This document shows, in pieces, positions 32,811 through 40,821 of a stretch of DNA of 41,575 nucleotides (positions within the stretch are counted from its first letter, which is position 1; every line of letters begins with the position of its first letter). The position numbers were made by a program, and so were the translations under genes. The notes beneath the pieces are model-generated. The model was not told the origin of the DNA and did not search any database. It saw nothing but the letters and a program-made list of their open reading frames with translations. This stretch comes from a virus. The stretch is from positions 1-41,575 of the IMG/VR virus record IMGVR_UViG_3300029286_000102; one strand, 5' to 3'.

Positions 32811-33238
32811 TAACTGAAAAGGTTTTGATACACGGGAAAAAATACATTCCTGCAATTACTCCTAGTGAATTACAGCGAGGAAGAATTGGTGATTGTTTTG
32901 ATTGGACACTTGTTCAGGCATTAATGAACTATCCAAAATATAAGTATGTTGAAGGAATTGCAAAAAGACCAACAACTAATGATTTTGTCTTACACGCTTG
33001 GTTGACTGATGGTGTTCACGCATTTGATTTAACTTGGGGTATGTATTTTGGTAAATCAAAAGAAGAAGCAGAAAAAGCAGGTAGAGTTTTGCCTTTACCT
33101 ATTGATTATATTGGTATTGAAATGGATGCAAAAGATGTTGCTGAATTTTATCGTGCAACACAATATAAAAGTGTTTTGCATAATGGTTGGCGAGATGAAC
33201 AAAGGTCGGAAAAATTATTAGGATTTAACTTTAAATAA
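32792..33238 (+). CDS. Transglutaminase-like (papain-fold) protein
   Basis: The 148-residue product has GDCFDW (Cys35), LHAWL (His68) and AFDLTW (Asp79), a spaced Cys-His-Asp triad that matches the transglutaminase-like fold core (C...H-A-W...D-x-T-W). It may be a cysteine protease or an amide-bond-forming enzyme acting on host proteins. The length is short for the family, so it could be minimal. It lies among the small early genes. No signal peptide is visible. Confidence 0.5.
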   Translation: MRSLEIITEKVLIHGKKYIPAITPSELQRGRIGDCFDWTLVQALMNYPKYKYVEGIAKRPTTNDFVLHAWLTDGVHAFDLTWGMYFGKSKEEAEKAGRVLPLPIDYIGIEMDAKDVAEFYRATQYKSVLHNGWRDEQRSEKLLGFNFK

Positions 33239-33239
33239 A

Positions 33240-33557
33240 ATGATTAAATGGTATATACTTGAAAAAGGAAAAATAAAACTTTGTAAGGATATGATGAAAA
33301 TTGAGAATTTTCTTAGAAGTAAAGAAAAGATAATCAAACAAACTCATATTGGTAAAGTTATGGTTTCTACTGTATTTCTATCATTAGACCATAGTTTTAA
33401 TCTTACAAAAAAATCAAAACCTATATTGTTTGAAACAATGATTTTTGGTTCAAAAAGGATTGCTTTAAAGGATTATCAAGTCAGGTATTCTTCATTAAAA
33501 GACGCCAAGAATGGTCATCTTGACGCTGTTAAATTTGCTAAACATATATTAAAGTAA
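33240..33557 (+). CDS. Conserved-looking small phage protein
   Basis: The 105-residue product has VSTVFLSLDHSF, PILFETMIFG and YQVRYSSLKDAKNGH, a set of patches I associate with a widespread small phage protein of unknown role. The helical basic start precedes the beta part. It is the last gene before the third promoter copy. Confidence 0.55.
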   Translation: MIKWYILEKGKIKLCKDMMKIENFLRSKEKIIKQTHIGKVMVSTVFLSLDHSFNLTKKSKPILFETMIFGSKRIALKDYQVRYSSLKDAKNGHLDAVKFAKHILK

Positions 33558-33564
33558 TTAATAG

Positions 33565-33593
33565 TTGTAATAATGAACAAATAAGTTTATAAT
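33565..33593 (+). promoter_or_regulatory. Strong early promoter, copy 3
   Basis: TTGTAA (33565-33570), 17 bases, TATAAT (33588-33593). The spacer TAATGAACAAATAAGTT is close to copies at 19738 and 26645. The predicted start is near 33600. Confidence 0.75.
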
Positions 33594-33614
33594 TATATGG
33601 GAATAGAAATTATA

Positions 33615-33776
33615 ATGGAAGGTGTGTTAAAGGTAGTGAAGAATGGTGAAGTGTTTGCTATCGTGCATAACGATATGAAAAAAAGGTCTCAAATTATTTA
33701 CTCCTGTAAAGAAATGGGAGCAGAAGATATTAAAAATTTATTCATAATGATGTCTGAAACAAAAAATGACAAATAA
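33615..33776 (+). CDS. Small protein after promoter copy 3
   Basis: An open frame begins at ATG 33597, but that codon is only four bases after the -10 box and likely upstream of the transcript start. ATG 33615 fits better, giving 53 residues. The product starts MEGVLKVVKNGEVFAIVHND and is a mixed beta/alpha peptide of unknown function. It overlaps the next frame by 11 bases. Confidence 0.5.
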   Translation: MEGVLKVVKNGEVFAIVHNDMKKRSQIIYSCKEMGAEDIKNLFIMMSETKNDK

Positions 33777-33825
33777 AATATTTAGAGTGTTTGAAATATT
33801 GTGTGTTATAAGTTGAGTTGCAGGA

Positions 33826-34107
33826 ATGTTTGTTGTGGGAACTTTGAAAGGTGCTTTTTGGGCACTACCAGCTGGTTTTGGTATAGGAATAATAATATCA
33901 AGTTGGTTTGATAGTAGAAAAAAGAGAAAAGGTGAATTAATGGGTGTATTAGATAGTAGAACTGCTTCACCTGAAATGAGAAAAGCGATGGACGGATTGG
34001 TTCAAGCATTAAAAGAAGAGGGCAAACTTCCTGAAGGTATGAGTTTTGAAGATAAAAAGTGCGATGACCCACATTGTAAGGCTTGTCATCCTGAGTCAGC
34101 ATATTAA
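33826..34107 (+). CDS. Membrane protein, possibly truncated by an in-frame TGA
   Basis: ATG 33826 gives 93 residues: one hydrophobic span (WALPAGFGIGIIISSWF) and an acidic Cys-containing tail ending KKCDDPHCKACHPESAY. The same frame is open upstream from ATG 33766, interrupted by TGA at 33814-33816. If TGA were read through, the product would gain a first span (ILCVIS-x-VAGMFVVGTL). Elsewhere TGA ends genes, so a recent mutation or leaky stop is likely. Confidence 0.5.
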   Translation: MFVVGTLKGAFWALPAGFGIGIIISSWFDSRKKRKGELMGVLDSRTASPEMRKAMDGLVQALKEEGKLPEGMSFEDKKCDDPHCKACHPESAY

Positions 34108-34109
34108 TT

Positions 34110-34376
34110 ATGAAAAAAGAAACAAAAACTGAATGGTGTCCAACTTGTGGTGCTGATTTACCACCAAATCATCCATTAAAGAATAAGAAACAAGTTAAAG
34201 GTTGTGTTGTTTGGGGGCTTGTTTTTAAAGGTGATGAAAATGACACAGACCCAATTCATTTTTATAATGGTGTTTGTGTATATCCAAGTAGAAGGATGGC
34301 TTTAGAAGATATTAATAATTGGGGTGGCAAAAAATCAGTTAAGGTTGTTAAATTTTGTATTACTTCACTAAAATAA
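34110..34376 (+). CDS. Small zinc-ribbon protein
   Basis: The 88-residue product has CPTCGADLP near the N-terminus and further Cys (GCVVWG, GVCVY, FCIT). A PNHPL turn follows. It starts two bases after the previous stop. Function unknown. Confidence 0.5.
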   Translation: MKKETKTEWCPTCGADLPPNHPLKNKKQVKGCVVWGLVFKGDENDTDPIHFYNGVCVYPSRRMALEDINNWGGKKSVKVVKFCITSLK

Positions 34377-34380
34377 AATT

Positions 34381-34860
34381 ATGAATGAAGAAAAAACGCT
34401 GGCGGTTGAAGAGTTTTTGAAGGAAAGTAATGCAATTGAGGGTGTTTATGATGATGAGTCACTAGAATTTTCTTTAAAAGCTTGGGGGTATTTACTAGAA
34501 CAAAAAGAAATTACAATACCTGTGATAATGGGATTACATAGAATATTAATGCACAATCAAGAAATTCCATTGAAATACAAAGGACATTTAAGACAAATTC
34601 CTGTATATATTGGTGGACACGAAGCAATGAGTCATAAATTAATACCTACACGATTATCAACTCTTGCAATGAATATGTGGTTACATCCAAAGAATTGGAA
34701 AGAACATCACATTGAATTTGAGAAAATACATCCTTTTATTGATGGGAATGGGCGAACTGGGCGAATGTTGATGAATTGGGAAAGATTAAAGGTCGGATTG
34801 CCTTTGTTGATAATACACGAGGGCAATGAACAGTTTGATTATTATAAATGGTTCAAATAA
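34381..34860 (+). CDS. fic: Fic-family protein with N-terminal inhibitory motif
   Basis: The 159-residue product has the canonical Fic loop HPFIDGNGRTGR (117-128), which transfers AMP or another nucleotide group from ATP to a target protein. SNAIEG (16-21) matches the (S/T)xxxE(G/N) autoinhibitory motif located N-terminal to the Fic core. It could modify host or phage proteins early in infection. Only the inhibitory motif and core are visible; the target is unknown. Confidence 0.8.
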   Translation: MNEEKTLAVEEFLKESNAIEGVYDDESLEFSLKAWGYLLEQKEITIPVIMGLHRILMHNQEIPLKYKGHLRQIPVYIGGHEAMSHKLIPTRLSTLAMNMWLHPKNWKEHHIEFEKIHPFIDGNGRTGRMLMNWERLKVGLPLLIIHEGNEQFDYYKWFK

Positions 34861-34861
34861 A

Positions 34862-35302
34862 ATGAAAGTATTATTTTTAGACATTGACGGAGTTTGCAAT
34901 TGTGCAACTACTTCACAAAGACATCGTGGATTTATTGGTATTGACCCTTATATGGCTTTTATGATTGGTCAAATAACACTTGAAGTTCCCGATTTAAAAG
35001 TTGTGCTTTCATCATCTTGGCGACATAGTAAGGATGGGCTTGATGAAGTTCGCAGTCAGGTTGTTGATTTCATTGATATTACTCCAACAGGAATGTATAT
35101 TGATGGTGAACAAACATTAAGGGGTAGAGAAATACAAGAATGGCTTAATAAACATCCTGATGTTGAAAAATATGCAATATTGGATGATGATAGTGATATC
35201 TTATCAGAACAATTACCTAATTTCTTTAAAACATCTTGGCAAACAGGAATAACAGAAGAAATAAAACAAAATGTCATTAAACACTTCAAAAAAGAAAATT
35301 AA
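34862..35302 (+). CDS. HAD-like phosphatase or nucleotidase
   Basis: ATG 34862 gives 146 residues. FLDIDGVC near the start (DxDG), LSSSWRH (motif II-like) and YAILDDDSD near the end form the HAD core. It is of a compact, cap-less type common in phages. Possible roles are nucleotide or polynucleotide phosphatase. It begins one base after the Fic stop, so the pair may be functionally linked. It overlaps the next gene by 32 bases. Confidence 0.65.
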   Translation: MKVLFLDIDGVCNCATTSQRHRGFIGIDPYMAFMIGQITLEVPDLKVVLSSSWRHSKDGLDEVRSQVVDFIDITPTGMYIDGEQTLRGREIQEWLNKHPDVEKYAILDDDSDILSEQLPNFFKTSWQTGITEEIKQNVIKHFKKEN

Positions 35303-35459
35303 TCTGTGGAACATTCCCCGAAGTGATACAAGGGAACGCTGTGCTGAATGTTTGAAGGTATTTAAAAGCACAGATATGATTATTAAAAGCAAGAAGTTTG
35401 CAGGACATCGTTTCAACAAGGTTCATTTGGGTTGCGTTAAAAAAGAGGGGGTAGTATAA
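35271..35459 (+). CDS. Small Cys-containing protein
   Basis: The 62-residue product has RCAECLKVFKS and a later VHLGC, giving three Cys plus His for a zinc site. The product is basic. It ends at TAA 35457-35459, inside the promoter pair 35432-35460. Confidence 0.5.
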   Translation: MSLNTSKKKINLWNIPRSDTRERCAECLKVFKSTDMIIKSKKFAGHRFNKVHLGCVKKEGVV

Positions 35460-35460
35460 T
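35432..35460 (+). promoter_or_regulatory. Promoter before the terminase region
   Basis: TTGCGT (35432-35437), 17 bases, TATAAT (35455-35460). It overlaps the end of the small gene at 35271 and would drive the 35498 gene and then the terminase genes. Confidence 0.65.
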
Positions 35461-35497
35461 TATTAAATTATTAATTAGCTAAAAGCTTTATAAAAAA

Positions 35498-35899
35498 ATG
35501 ACAAAAACATTTAAAGAATTACAAGAGGTTGATGTTATGGTTGGTGGTTTATATCAAAAAAATCCTGACCTTAAACAATCAAAGTTTGGTTATGCTTACA
35601 AGAGATTTTCAGATAAGAATTATGTTCCTATTGCTAAAGATTTTAATGAGGAATTAGGAGCATTACGTGTTCAATTTGCTCTTGAAGACAAAACAACAGG
35701 GGAAGTTTTAATTGATAGAATGAACCCTCGTGGCTTTAAGTATACAAAGCAAGGTTTGACTGAATTAATGGCTGAAGAAAAGAAACTTGCTGAAAAATAC
35801 GATGCGATGGATGTTGAAATCAATCCTTTCCTTTCAAAGATGATACCTGAAGGGCTTGAAGATGACCAAATGGAAATGTTATCAGGATTAGTCCTCTAA
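35498..35899 (+). CDS. Protein of unknown function before the terminase genes
   Basis: The 133-residue product is helical and acidic with two beta stretches (VQFALEDKTTGEVLIDRM). I do not recognise a family. It begins 38 bases after a TATAAT box. Being the first gene of the late operon, it may relate to packaging or control. Confidence 0.5.
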   Translation: MTKTFKELQEVDVMVGGLYQKNPDLKQSKFGYAYKRFSDKNYVPIAKDFNEELGALRVQFALEDKTTGEVLIDRMNPRGFKYTKQGLTELMAEEKKLAEKYDAMDVEINPFLSKMIPEGLEDDQMEMLSGLVL

Positions 35900-35903
35900 T
35901 TTT

Positions 35904-36020
35904 ATGCTTAGATTAATAGCCATTGCGTTTATATTATTTGAAAAGTCCGTGATGGCTGTTTTGACGCTATTATTATCATTTGGATTATCTATTTTGAATA
36001 AAGAATTAAGCAAATACTAA
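35904..36020 (+). CDS. Small membrane peptide, 38 residues
   Basis: ATG 35904 with a TTTT leader opens a 38-residue frame with two hydrophobic parts (LRLIAIAFILF, MAVLTLLLSFGLSIL) and a basic end. It starts four bases after the previous stop and ends four bases before the terminase small subunit. Function unknown. Confidence 0.5.
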   Translation: MLRLIAIAFILFEKSVMAVLTLLLSFGLSILNKELSKY

Positions 36021-36024
36021 TGAT

Positions 36025-36423
36025 ATGAAGAAAAATGATGACAAACCATTAAATAATGGTGAAATAAAGGGAGAACGTAATGAAAAAGGACAAATAACTC
36101 CTGGTATGGTTCTTAATCCTAACGGAAAACCAAAAGGCACAAAGCATTTTGCTACATTGATTGGTGAAATGATTAAAAGGAAAATCAGTATGAAAGTTGA
36201 TGGGAAAGTAGTTGAAATGACTGTTGATGAAGCAATGGTGCAGGCAATGATAAGACAAGTCATTAAAGGTGATACAAAAGCATTTCAAGCATTAACAGAT
36301 AGACACGAAGGTAAACCTCATCAAACAATTGATATGGAAGTGTCTGAACCACCAATACCAATAATGCCATTAAAAAATAAAACGGGGAAAAAGCGTGTTC
36401 AGTCAGACGACAGCAACAACTAA
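36025..36423 (+). CDS. Terminase small subunit-like protein (DUF5681-type)
   Basis: The 132-residue product has NPNGKPKGTKHF (about 31-42), the NGxPKGxxN-type signature of DUF5681-like small terminases, then a helical body with TVDEAMVQAMIRQVIKGD. It would recognise phage DNA for packaging and stimulate the large subunit, which overlaps its end by 29 bases. The first 30 residues are Lys/Asn-rich and probably flexible. Confidence 0.65.
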   Translation: MKKNDDKPLNNGEIKGERNEKGQITPGMVLNPNGKPKGTKHFATLIGEMIKRKISMKVDGKVVEMTVDEAMVQAMIRQVIKGDTKAFQALTDRHEGKPHQTIDMEVSEPPIPIMPLKNKTGKKRVQSDDSNN

Positions 36424-37687
36424 AATTGAAGAAATGTCCCAACGTATCCGAATAGTCCAAGGAGGGACATCGGCTTCTAAAACGATTTCAATTCTCATAT
36501 ATTTAATTGCAATGGCTCAGACGGATGAAGTGCCTACACTCACTTCTGTTGTGTCTGAGTCATTTCCTCATTTAAGGAGAGGATGTATCAGGGATTTCCT
36601 GAATATAATGCAATATCATAAATACTTCAAAGATGCACAATGGAACAAATCAGAAAGCACATATACATTTGAAACAGGGTCAAAGATAGAGTTTTTCTCT
36701 GCTGACCAAGCTCCTAAACTCCGAGGGGGACGACGTGATAGATTATTTTTGAATGAAGCAAACAATATAAATCTTGAAGCATTTAACGAACTTGAGGTGA
36801 GAACCAAAGAGTTCATTTTTATAGACTATAACCCAACAACTGAGTTTTGGGTTTACAGTGATGTCTGTGGTTGTGGGATGGAAGGTTGTCACGGCAAAAG
36901 AACTGATACAGAACACATCATACTTACTTATTTAGATAATGAGGCATTAGACCAAGCAATCGTTGATAGTATTGAACAGCGACGTATGAACAAAGCTTGG
37001 TTTCAGGTGTATGGTTTGGGATTATTGGGTGAAGTTGAAACAAGGATATATAAAGGCTGGCAAATAATTGATGAAGTTCCTTTTGAAGCCCGATTAGAAA
37101 GGTTTGCTATTGACTTTGGTTATACAAATGACCCAACTGCAATCGTGGCTATTTATTATTACAATGGGGGCTATATTGTTGATGAAATTGCTTATCAGAA
37201 CGGATTGGTCAATAAACAAATTGCTGACATCATAAAAGCACAACCAAAACGTGTGATGGCGATTGCTGACAGTGCTGAACCTAAAAGCATTGATGAATTA
37301 CGATTAGAAGGAATTACTGTGTTGCCTTCAAAGAAAGGACCAGGAAGTATTTTGCAGGGTATTCAATTTGTTCAAGGGCAACAAATATCAGTCACAAAAA
37401 ATTCAATCAACATAATTAAGGAATACCGAAACTACGTGTGGATTACTGACAAAGATGGTAAGATAATAAATGAGCCTGACCATTTGTTTTCACATTCAAT
37501 GGATGCTATAAGATATGGCTTCGGTTCAATGAACAATCCTCAAAAACTTACAGCATTCACACATTACCCAAATTCAAATATGCCACGCAATAACATTGAC
37601 CCATTTCAAAAGATACCAACTGCTGACTTACCACCTGAATTAAAAGAGGAAAAAAAATTTGCATATACACACATACCTAAGCTATAA
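36395..37687 (+). CDS. terL: Terminase large subunit (PBSX-like)
   Basis: GTG 36395 gives 430 residues; ATG 36434 is a later alternative. Walker A-like GGTSASKT (23-30), Walker B RLFLNEANN (about 115-123) and nuclease motif FAIDFGYTNDPTA (about 232-244, with the metal-binding Asp) match PBSX/Terminase_3-type enzymes. It pumps DNA into the head and cuts concatemers. The extra N-terminal residues agree with homologues I recall (ATTKIEEMSQRIRIV). The overlap with terS is usual. Confidence 0.9.
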   Translation: MFSQTTATTKIEEMSQRIRIVQGGTSASKTISILIYLIAMAQTDEVPTLTSVVSESFPHLRRGCIRDFLNIMQYHKYFKDAQWNKSESTYTFETGSKIEFFSADQAPKLRGGRRDRLFLNEANNINLEAFNELEVRTKEFIFIDYNPTTEFWVYSDVCGCGMEGCHGKRTDTEHIILTYLDNEALDQAIVDSIEQRRMNKAWFQVYGLGLLGEVETRIYKGWQIIDEVPFEARLERFAIDFGYTNDPTAIVAIYYYNGGYIVDEIAYQNGLVNKQIADIIKAQPKRVMAIADSAEPKSIDELRLEGITVLPSKKGPGSILQGIQFVQGQQISVTKNSINIIKEYRNYVWITDKDGKIINEPDHLFSHSMDAIRYGFGSMNNPQKLTAFTHYPNSNMPRNNIDPFQKIPTADLPPELKEEKKFAYTHIPKL

Positions 37688-37688
37688 T
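37659..37688 (+). promoter_or_regulatory. Late promoter for the portal gene
   Basis: TTGCAT (37659-37664), 18 bases, TATAAT (37683-37688). TTTACGGG follows at 37705-37712 and then GCAAAACCTATG at the start. The leader resembles that at 39755. Confidence 0.7.
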
Positions 37689-37720
37689 AATTAATAGAAA
37701 AATATTTACGGGCAAAACCT

Positions 37721-39751
37721 ATGAGCATAGTTACAAAAAGTGAAAGTGAAAAAAAGGTTGAAGCAGTTTTAATGCGAACCAATGTTGATAAAAAGGGACT
37801 CATCACTGATGAGGTTGCTCCGTATATTGAAACAGACCAACAATTATTAATATCACAAATGATATTAAAGCATTTCGTTTTGGGCACAGTAAATATGTAT
37901 ACTCCTCGTGTTGAGTTCAATGACTTGTCATTAATCAATCGTGACCAATATGACCAAATGTCATTTAATACCTATCAACCAAACAATGGTGAAGCATGGG
38001 AAGGCAATCCTCAATCTGCTTGGCGTTCACGTGCAATCAGACCTATTGTTCGTAATAAATGTATTTCAATAGCGGCTCACGCAACTGCACGATTAATCTT
38101 CCCTAAAATATTTGCATATAATAATCAATCAGATGAACAACAAGAAGCGGCTACAGTGATGGAAGATTTAATGGAATGGTCAGGCGATGTTAGTAATTAC
38201 CCTTTCGTTGCATTAATGCGTGTCATTACAGCAATGTCATCACCTGCTTCAATTGGGTTCACTGAATACGGGGAAGTATATCGCACAGTTAAAACTGAAA
38301 AGAATGTTGACGGAACTTGGACAGAAAAAAGAATACGTGATGAAGCCTATCCTTGTTTTATGGATGAGGTTGTCCCCGTATCACAATTATATATTGAAAA
38401 CTTTTATGAACCTGATATACAAAAACAAGGTTGGGTGATATGGCGTAAAGTTTATGCCTATTCAGATGCACAGGCAAAATATAACGGTGTGTATGACAAT
38501 TTCCAATTCATCCGTCCTGGTGTTCAAACAATTTATGATGACGCAAACAGACAATTTTATTATGTGTATGACCCAAATATGCGTTCAGAAGATGTTGAGG
38601 AAGTTATTTATTGGAACAAAAATCTTGACCTGAAAATCATAATGGTGAACGGAGTAATGTTGACCGATTGGAATAATCCAAATCCTCGTCAGGACAAATT
38701 ATATCCTTTTGACAAGTTTGGTTATGAACCAATCAATAATAGATTTTTCTATTACAAATCATTGGCGTTTAAATTACAGCACGACGCTGATATTGTGAAT
38801 ACTTTATACCAGATGATTATTGATGGAACTTATTTGTCTATATTCAAACCTATGGTAAATGTCGGTGGTGAAATCATTGCTTCTGATGTTATTGTTCCTG
38901 GTGCAGTTACAACATTGTCATCACCTGACGCTGACCTTAAAGCAATCAATGTTGGGTCAGATATTAGACAGGGAATGGAAACATTAAGTGCTGTTGAGAA
39001 ATCAATTAATGAGTCATCACAAGAACCTTTGCAATCAGGTATAAAAGACACAGGTTCACAAACAGCATACGAAATAAGTAAACTTGAACAAAATGCAAAC
39101 ACAGTGCTTGGGTTATTCTTGCAGATGATTGCTAAACACGTTAAGGATTTTGGAAAGTTGCGTGTCAGTGATATTGTGCAGTATTTGACCTTACCTGATG
39201 TTTCAAACATTACAGGCGACGCTGACCTTACATATAAAACATTCTTCTTAAAGGGAATGGAAAAATCAGGTGGTAAAAACAAAAAGATTGAATTTACAAT
39301 GAATGTTCCTGAAGAAATGTCTGAAGATGAATATATGGAAGCGTCATATAAGTTGAAAGAAGAAGAAGAAAGCAAAAATATGACAATATCAAAAGCAAAC
39401 CCTAAAATGTTCAGGGAATTGCAATATATGGTCACAGTTCATCCTGATGTATTAAACCCTCGTTCAGAAGACCTTGAAAGGGCTTGGGCAGTTGAAGACT
39501 TTGATAGAATGATTGCACATCCTGAAGTATTTGACGGAAAAGAAGCAGGCAAGTTATTGCTTGGTGCAAACCTTACAACTAAAAAGGATGTTGATAGATA
39601 CCTAACAAAAGAACCCCCAATGGGTGCAGAACAACCAATTGACCCTGCTACAGGTATGCCTAATGCTGGGAACTCACCGCTTAATGCTATGATGAAGAAA
39701 TCACCGTTATCCACAGGAAATAAAAATACACTTGCTAGTTTGGTCGGCTAG
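37721..39751 (+). CDS. Portal protein
   Basis: The 676-residue product has the size and composition of podovirus-type portals. It has a helical N-terminal stem region, IRPIVRNKCISIAAHATARLI (about 105-125) near the start of the wing, a long mixed body, and a C-terminal helical acidic part ending in a flexible Pro/Gly-rich tail. It follows terL and heads the head gene group. It forms the dodecameric DNA entry ring. The call rests on length, order and pattern. Confidence 0.75.
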   Translation: MSIVTKSESEKKVEAVLMRTNVDKKGLITDEVAPYIETDQQLLISQMILKHFVLGTVNMYTPRVEFNDLSLINRDQYDQMSFNTYQPNNGEAWEGNPQSAWRSRAIRPIVRNKCISIAAHATARLIFPKIFAYNNQSDEQQEAATVMEDLMEWSGDVSNYPFVALMRVITAMSSPASIGFTEYGEVYRTVKTEKNVDGTWTEKRIRDEAYPCFMDEVVPVSQLYIENFYEPDIQKQGWVIWRKVYAYSDAQAKYNGVYDNFQFIRPGVQTIYDDANRQFYYVYDPNMRSEDVEEVIYWNKNLDLKIIMVNGVMLTDWNNPNPRQDKLYPFDKFGYEPINNRFFYYKSLAFKLQHDADIVNTLYQMIIDGTYLSIFKPMVNVGGEIIASDVIVPGAVTTLSSPDADLKAINVGSDIRQGMETLSAVEKSINESSQEPLQSGIKDTGSQTAYEISKLEQNANTVLGLFLQMIAKHVKDFGKLRVSDIVQYLTLPDVSNITGDADLTYKTFFLKGMEKSGGKNKKIEFTMNVPEEMSEDEYMEASYKLKEEEESKNMTISKANPKMFRELQYMVTVHPDVLNPRSEDLERAWAVEDFDRMIAHPEVFDGKEAGKLLLGANLTTKKDVDRYLTKEPPMGAEQPIDPATGMPNAGNSPLNAMMKKSPLSTGNKNTLASLVG

Positions 39752-39760
39752 CTGTATAAT
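39732..39760 (+). promoter_or_regulatory. Promoter at the end of the portal gene
   Basis: TTGCTA (39732-39737), 17 bases, TATAAT (39755-39760). The next gene starts at 39790 after AAGCAAAACCTATATG, a leader shared with the portal promoter. Confidence 0.7.
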
Positions 39761-39789
39761 TAAATCATTAATAATTAAGCAAAACCTAT

Positions 39790-40194
39790 ATGTTATTATA
39801 TTCAAGATGGTGTGCATTAACTCTCCCTACACGAAATAAACTTGCTGAAATTTTCGGCATTGAAAAGAAAGGTGCAACTGAAGTTGCTTCCAATGTTGTA
39901 AAACACGATGGCTATTTAGTTGAAGACATTGAACAAGCAATGACTGTTGAAGCAATGCAGAAATATCTAAGTGCAGGAAACACTGATATATCTGAATTGT
40001 GGAATATGACAATTGATAAAATTGAAGGACGTGAAGTTGAAGGATTAACTTCATTACCTGAGAAAACTATGGCTGTATTGCCTGAAGAAGAAGCAAAGCA
40101 ATTCAAAAAGGAATACAAAGCACGAACAATTAAAACAAAAGTCGTAAAACCTAAAACCCCAAAAACAAATGCAAAAACAAAAACCAAGAAGTAA
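39790..40194 (+). CDS. Small head-region protein, function unknown
   Basis: The 134-residue product has a helical core (QAMTVEAMQKYL) and a Lys/Thr-rich C-terminal tail. It lies between portal and scaffold genes, which suggests a packaging or capsid accessory role. It overlaps the next gene by 26 bases. Confidence 0.5.
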   Translation: MLLYSRWCALTLPTRNKLAEIFGIEKKGATEVASNVVKHDGYLVEDIEQAMTVEAMQKYLSAGNTDISELWNMTIDKIEGREVEGLTSLPEKTMAVLPEEEAKQFKKEYKARTIKTKVVKPKTPKTNAKTKTKK

Positions 40195-40585
40195 AGAAGA
40201 AATATTAGAAGGTATGAAAAAAGTGCAGGAAGCAAAGCGATTGCGTGCTTTCGTAAAAGAAAAATTTTACCCTGCACTTATTTCTGCGACAACATCAATT
40301 GAAGATGCAAAGTTCCTACTCGGTGGCTTCTCAAATATGATGATGGAGTCATTCTTAGCGAAGATGAAGGAAACAAAATTTATTGAATTGAAACTGCACG
40401 AGAAGTTAGACAAAGCAAATCCTAATTACAAACAATTTGTTGAATTACTTGCTTTATTCTCAGATGAAACAATCTTCTCATCCCGTGAACTTGTTGAAGG
40501 AATGAAAAATGAAGTGCAAATGTTTATTGATAATGAAATGAAAGAAAGAAAATTGGAAACATTAAAAACTAATTTCTTAGATTAA
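40169..40585 (+). CDS. Helical head-region protein
   Basis: The 138-residue product is almost all helical and rich in Lys, Glu and Met (MKETKFIELKLHEKL). It may be a scaffold-like or portal accessory protein. It starts inside the previous gene and shares one base with the next gene's ATG. Confidence 0.5.
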   Translation: MQKQKPRSKEEILEGMKKVQEAKRLRAFVKEKFYPALISATTSIEDAKFLLGGFSNMMMESFLAKMKETKFIELKLHEKLDKANPNYKQFVELLALFSDETIFSSRELVEGMKNEVQMFIDNEMKERKLETLKTNFLD

Positions 40586-40821
40586 TGAATACAAACATTT
40601 TAAAAAAGTGCATAGATGAATTGAAAAAAGAAAAACCTGAAATACAATATGTTTTAGGTATGCTTGAAACTTTATATGAAATGCAACCACAAACCGCCAG
40701 CGTTTCAATAACTCCAACTCCTAAAAAAGAACCAAATAACAACATTGATGAAGCCGCTATGCTTGACGCTAAAGCGAAAGCGGCTCTTGATATTATAAAG
40801 GACACAGCACTACCAGAATGA
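40585..40821 (+). CDS. Small helical head-region protein
   Basis: The 78-residue product is helical with a Pro/Lys-rich middle (SITPTPKKEP) and an Ala-rich end (DAKAKAALDII). Its position between portal and scaffold suggests a structural or assembly role. Function unknown. Confidence 0.5.
   Translation: MNTNILKKCIDELKKEKPEIQYVLGMLETLYEMQPQTASVSITPTPKKEPNNNIDEAAMLDAKAKAALDIIKDTALPE

Noticed and set aside
38830-39435. A 201-residue minus-strand frame
   Set aside because: It is a shadow of the portal gene with low-complexity Ser/Leu content.
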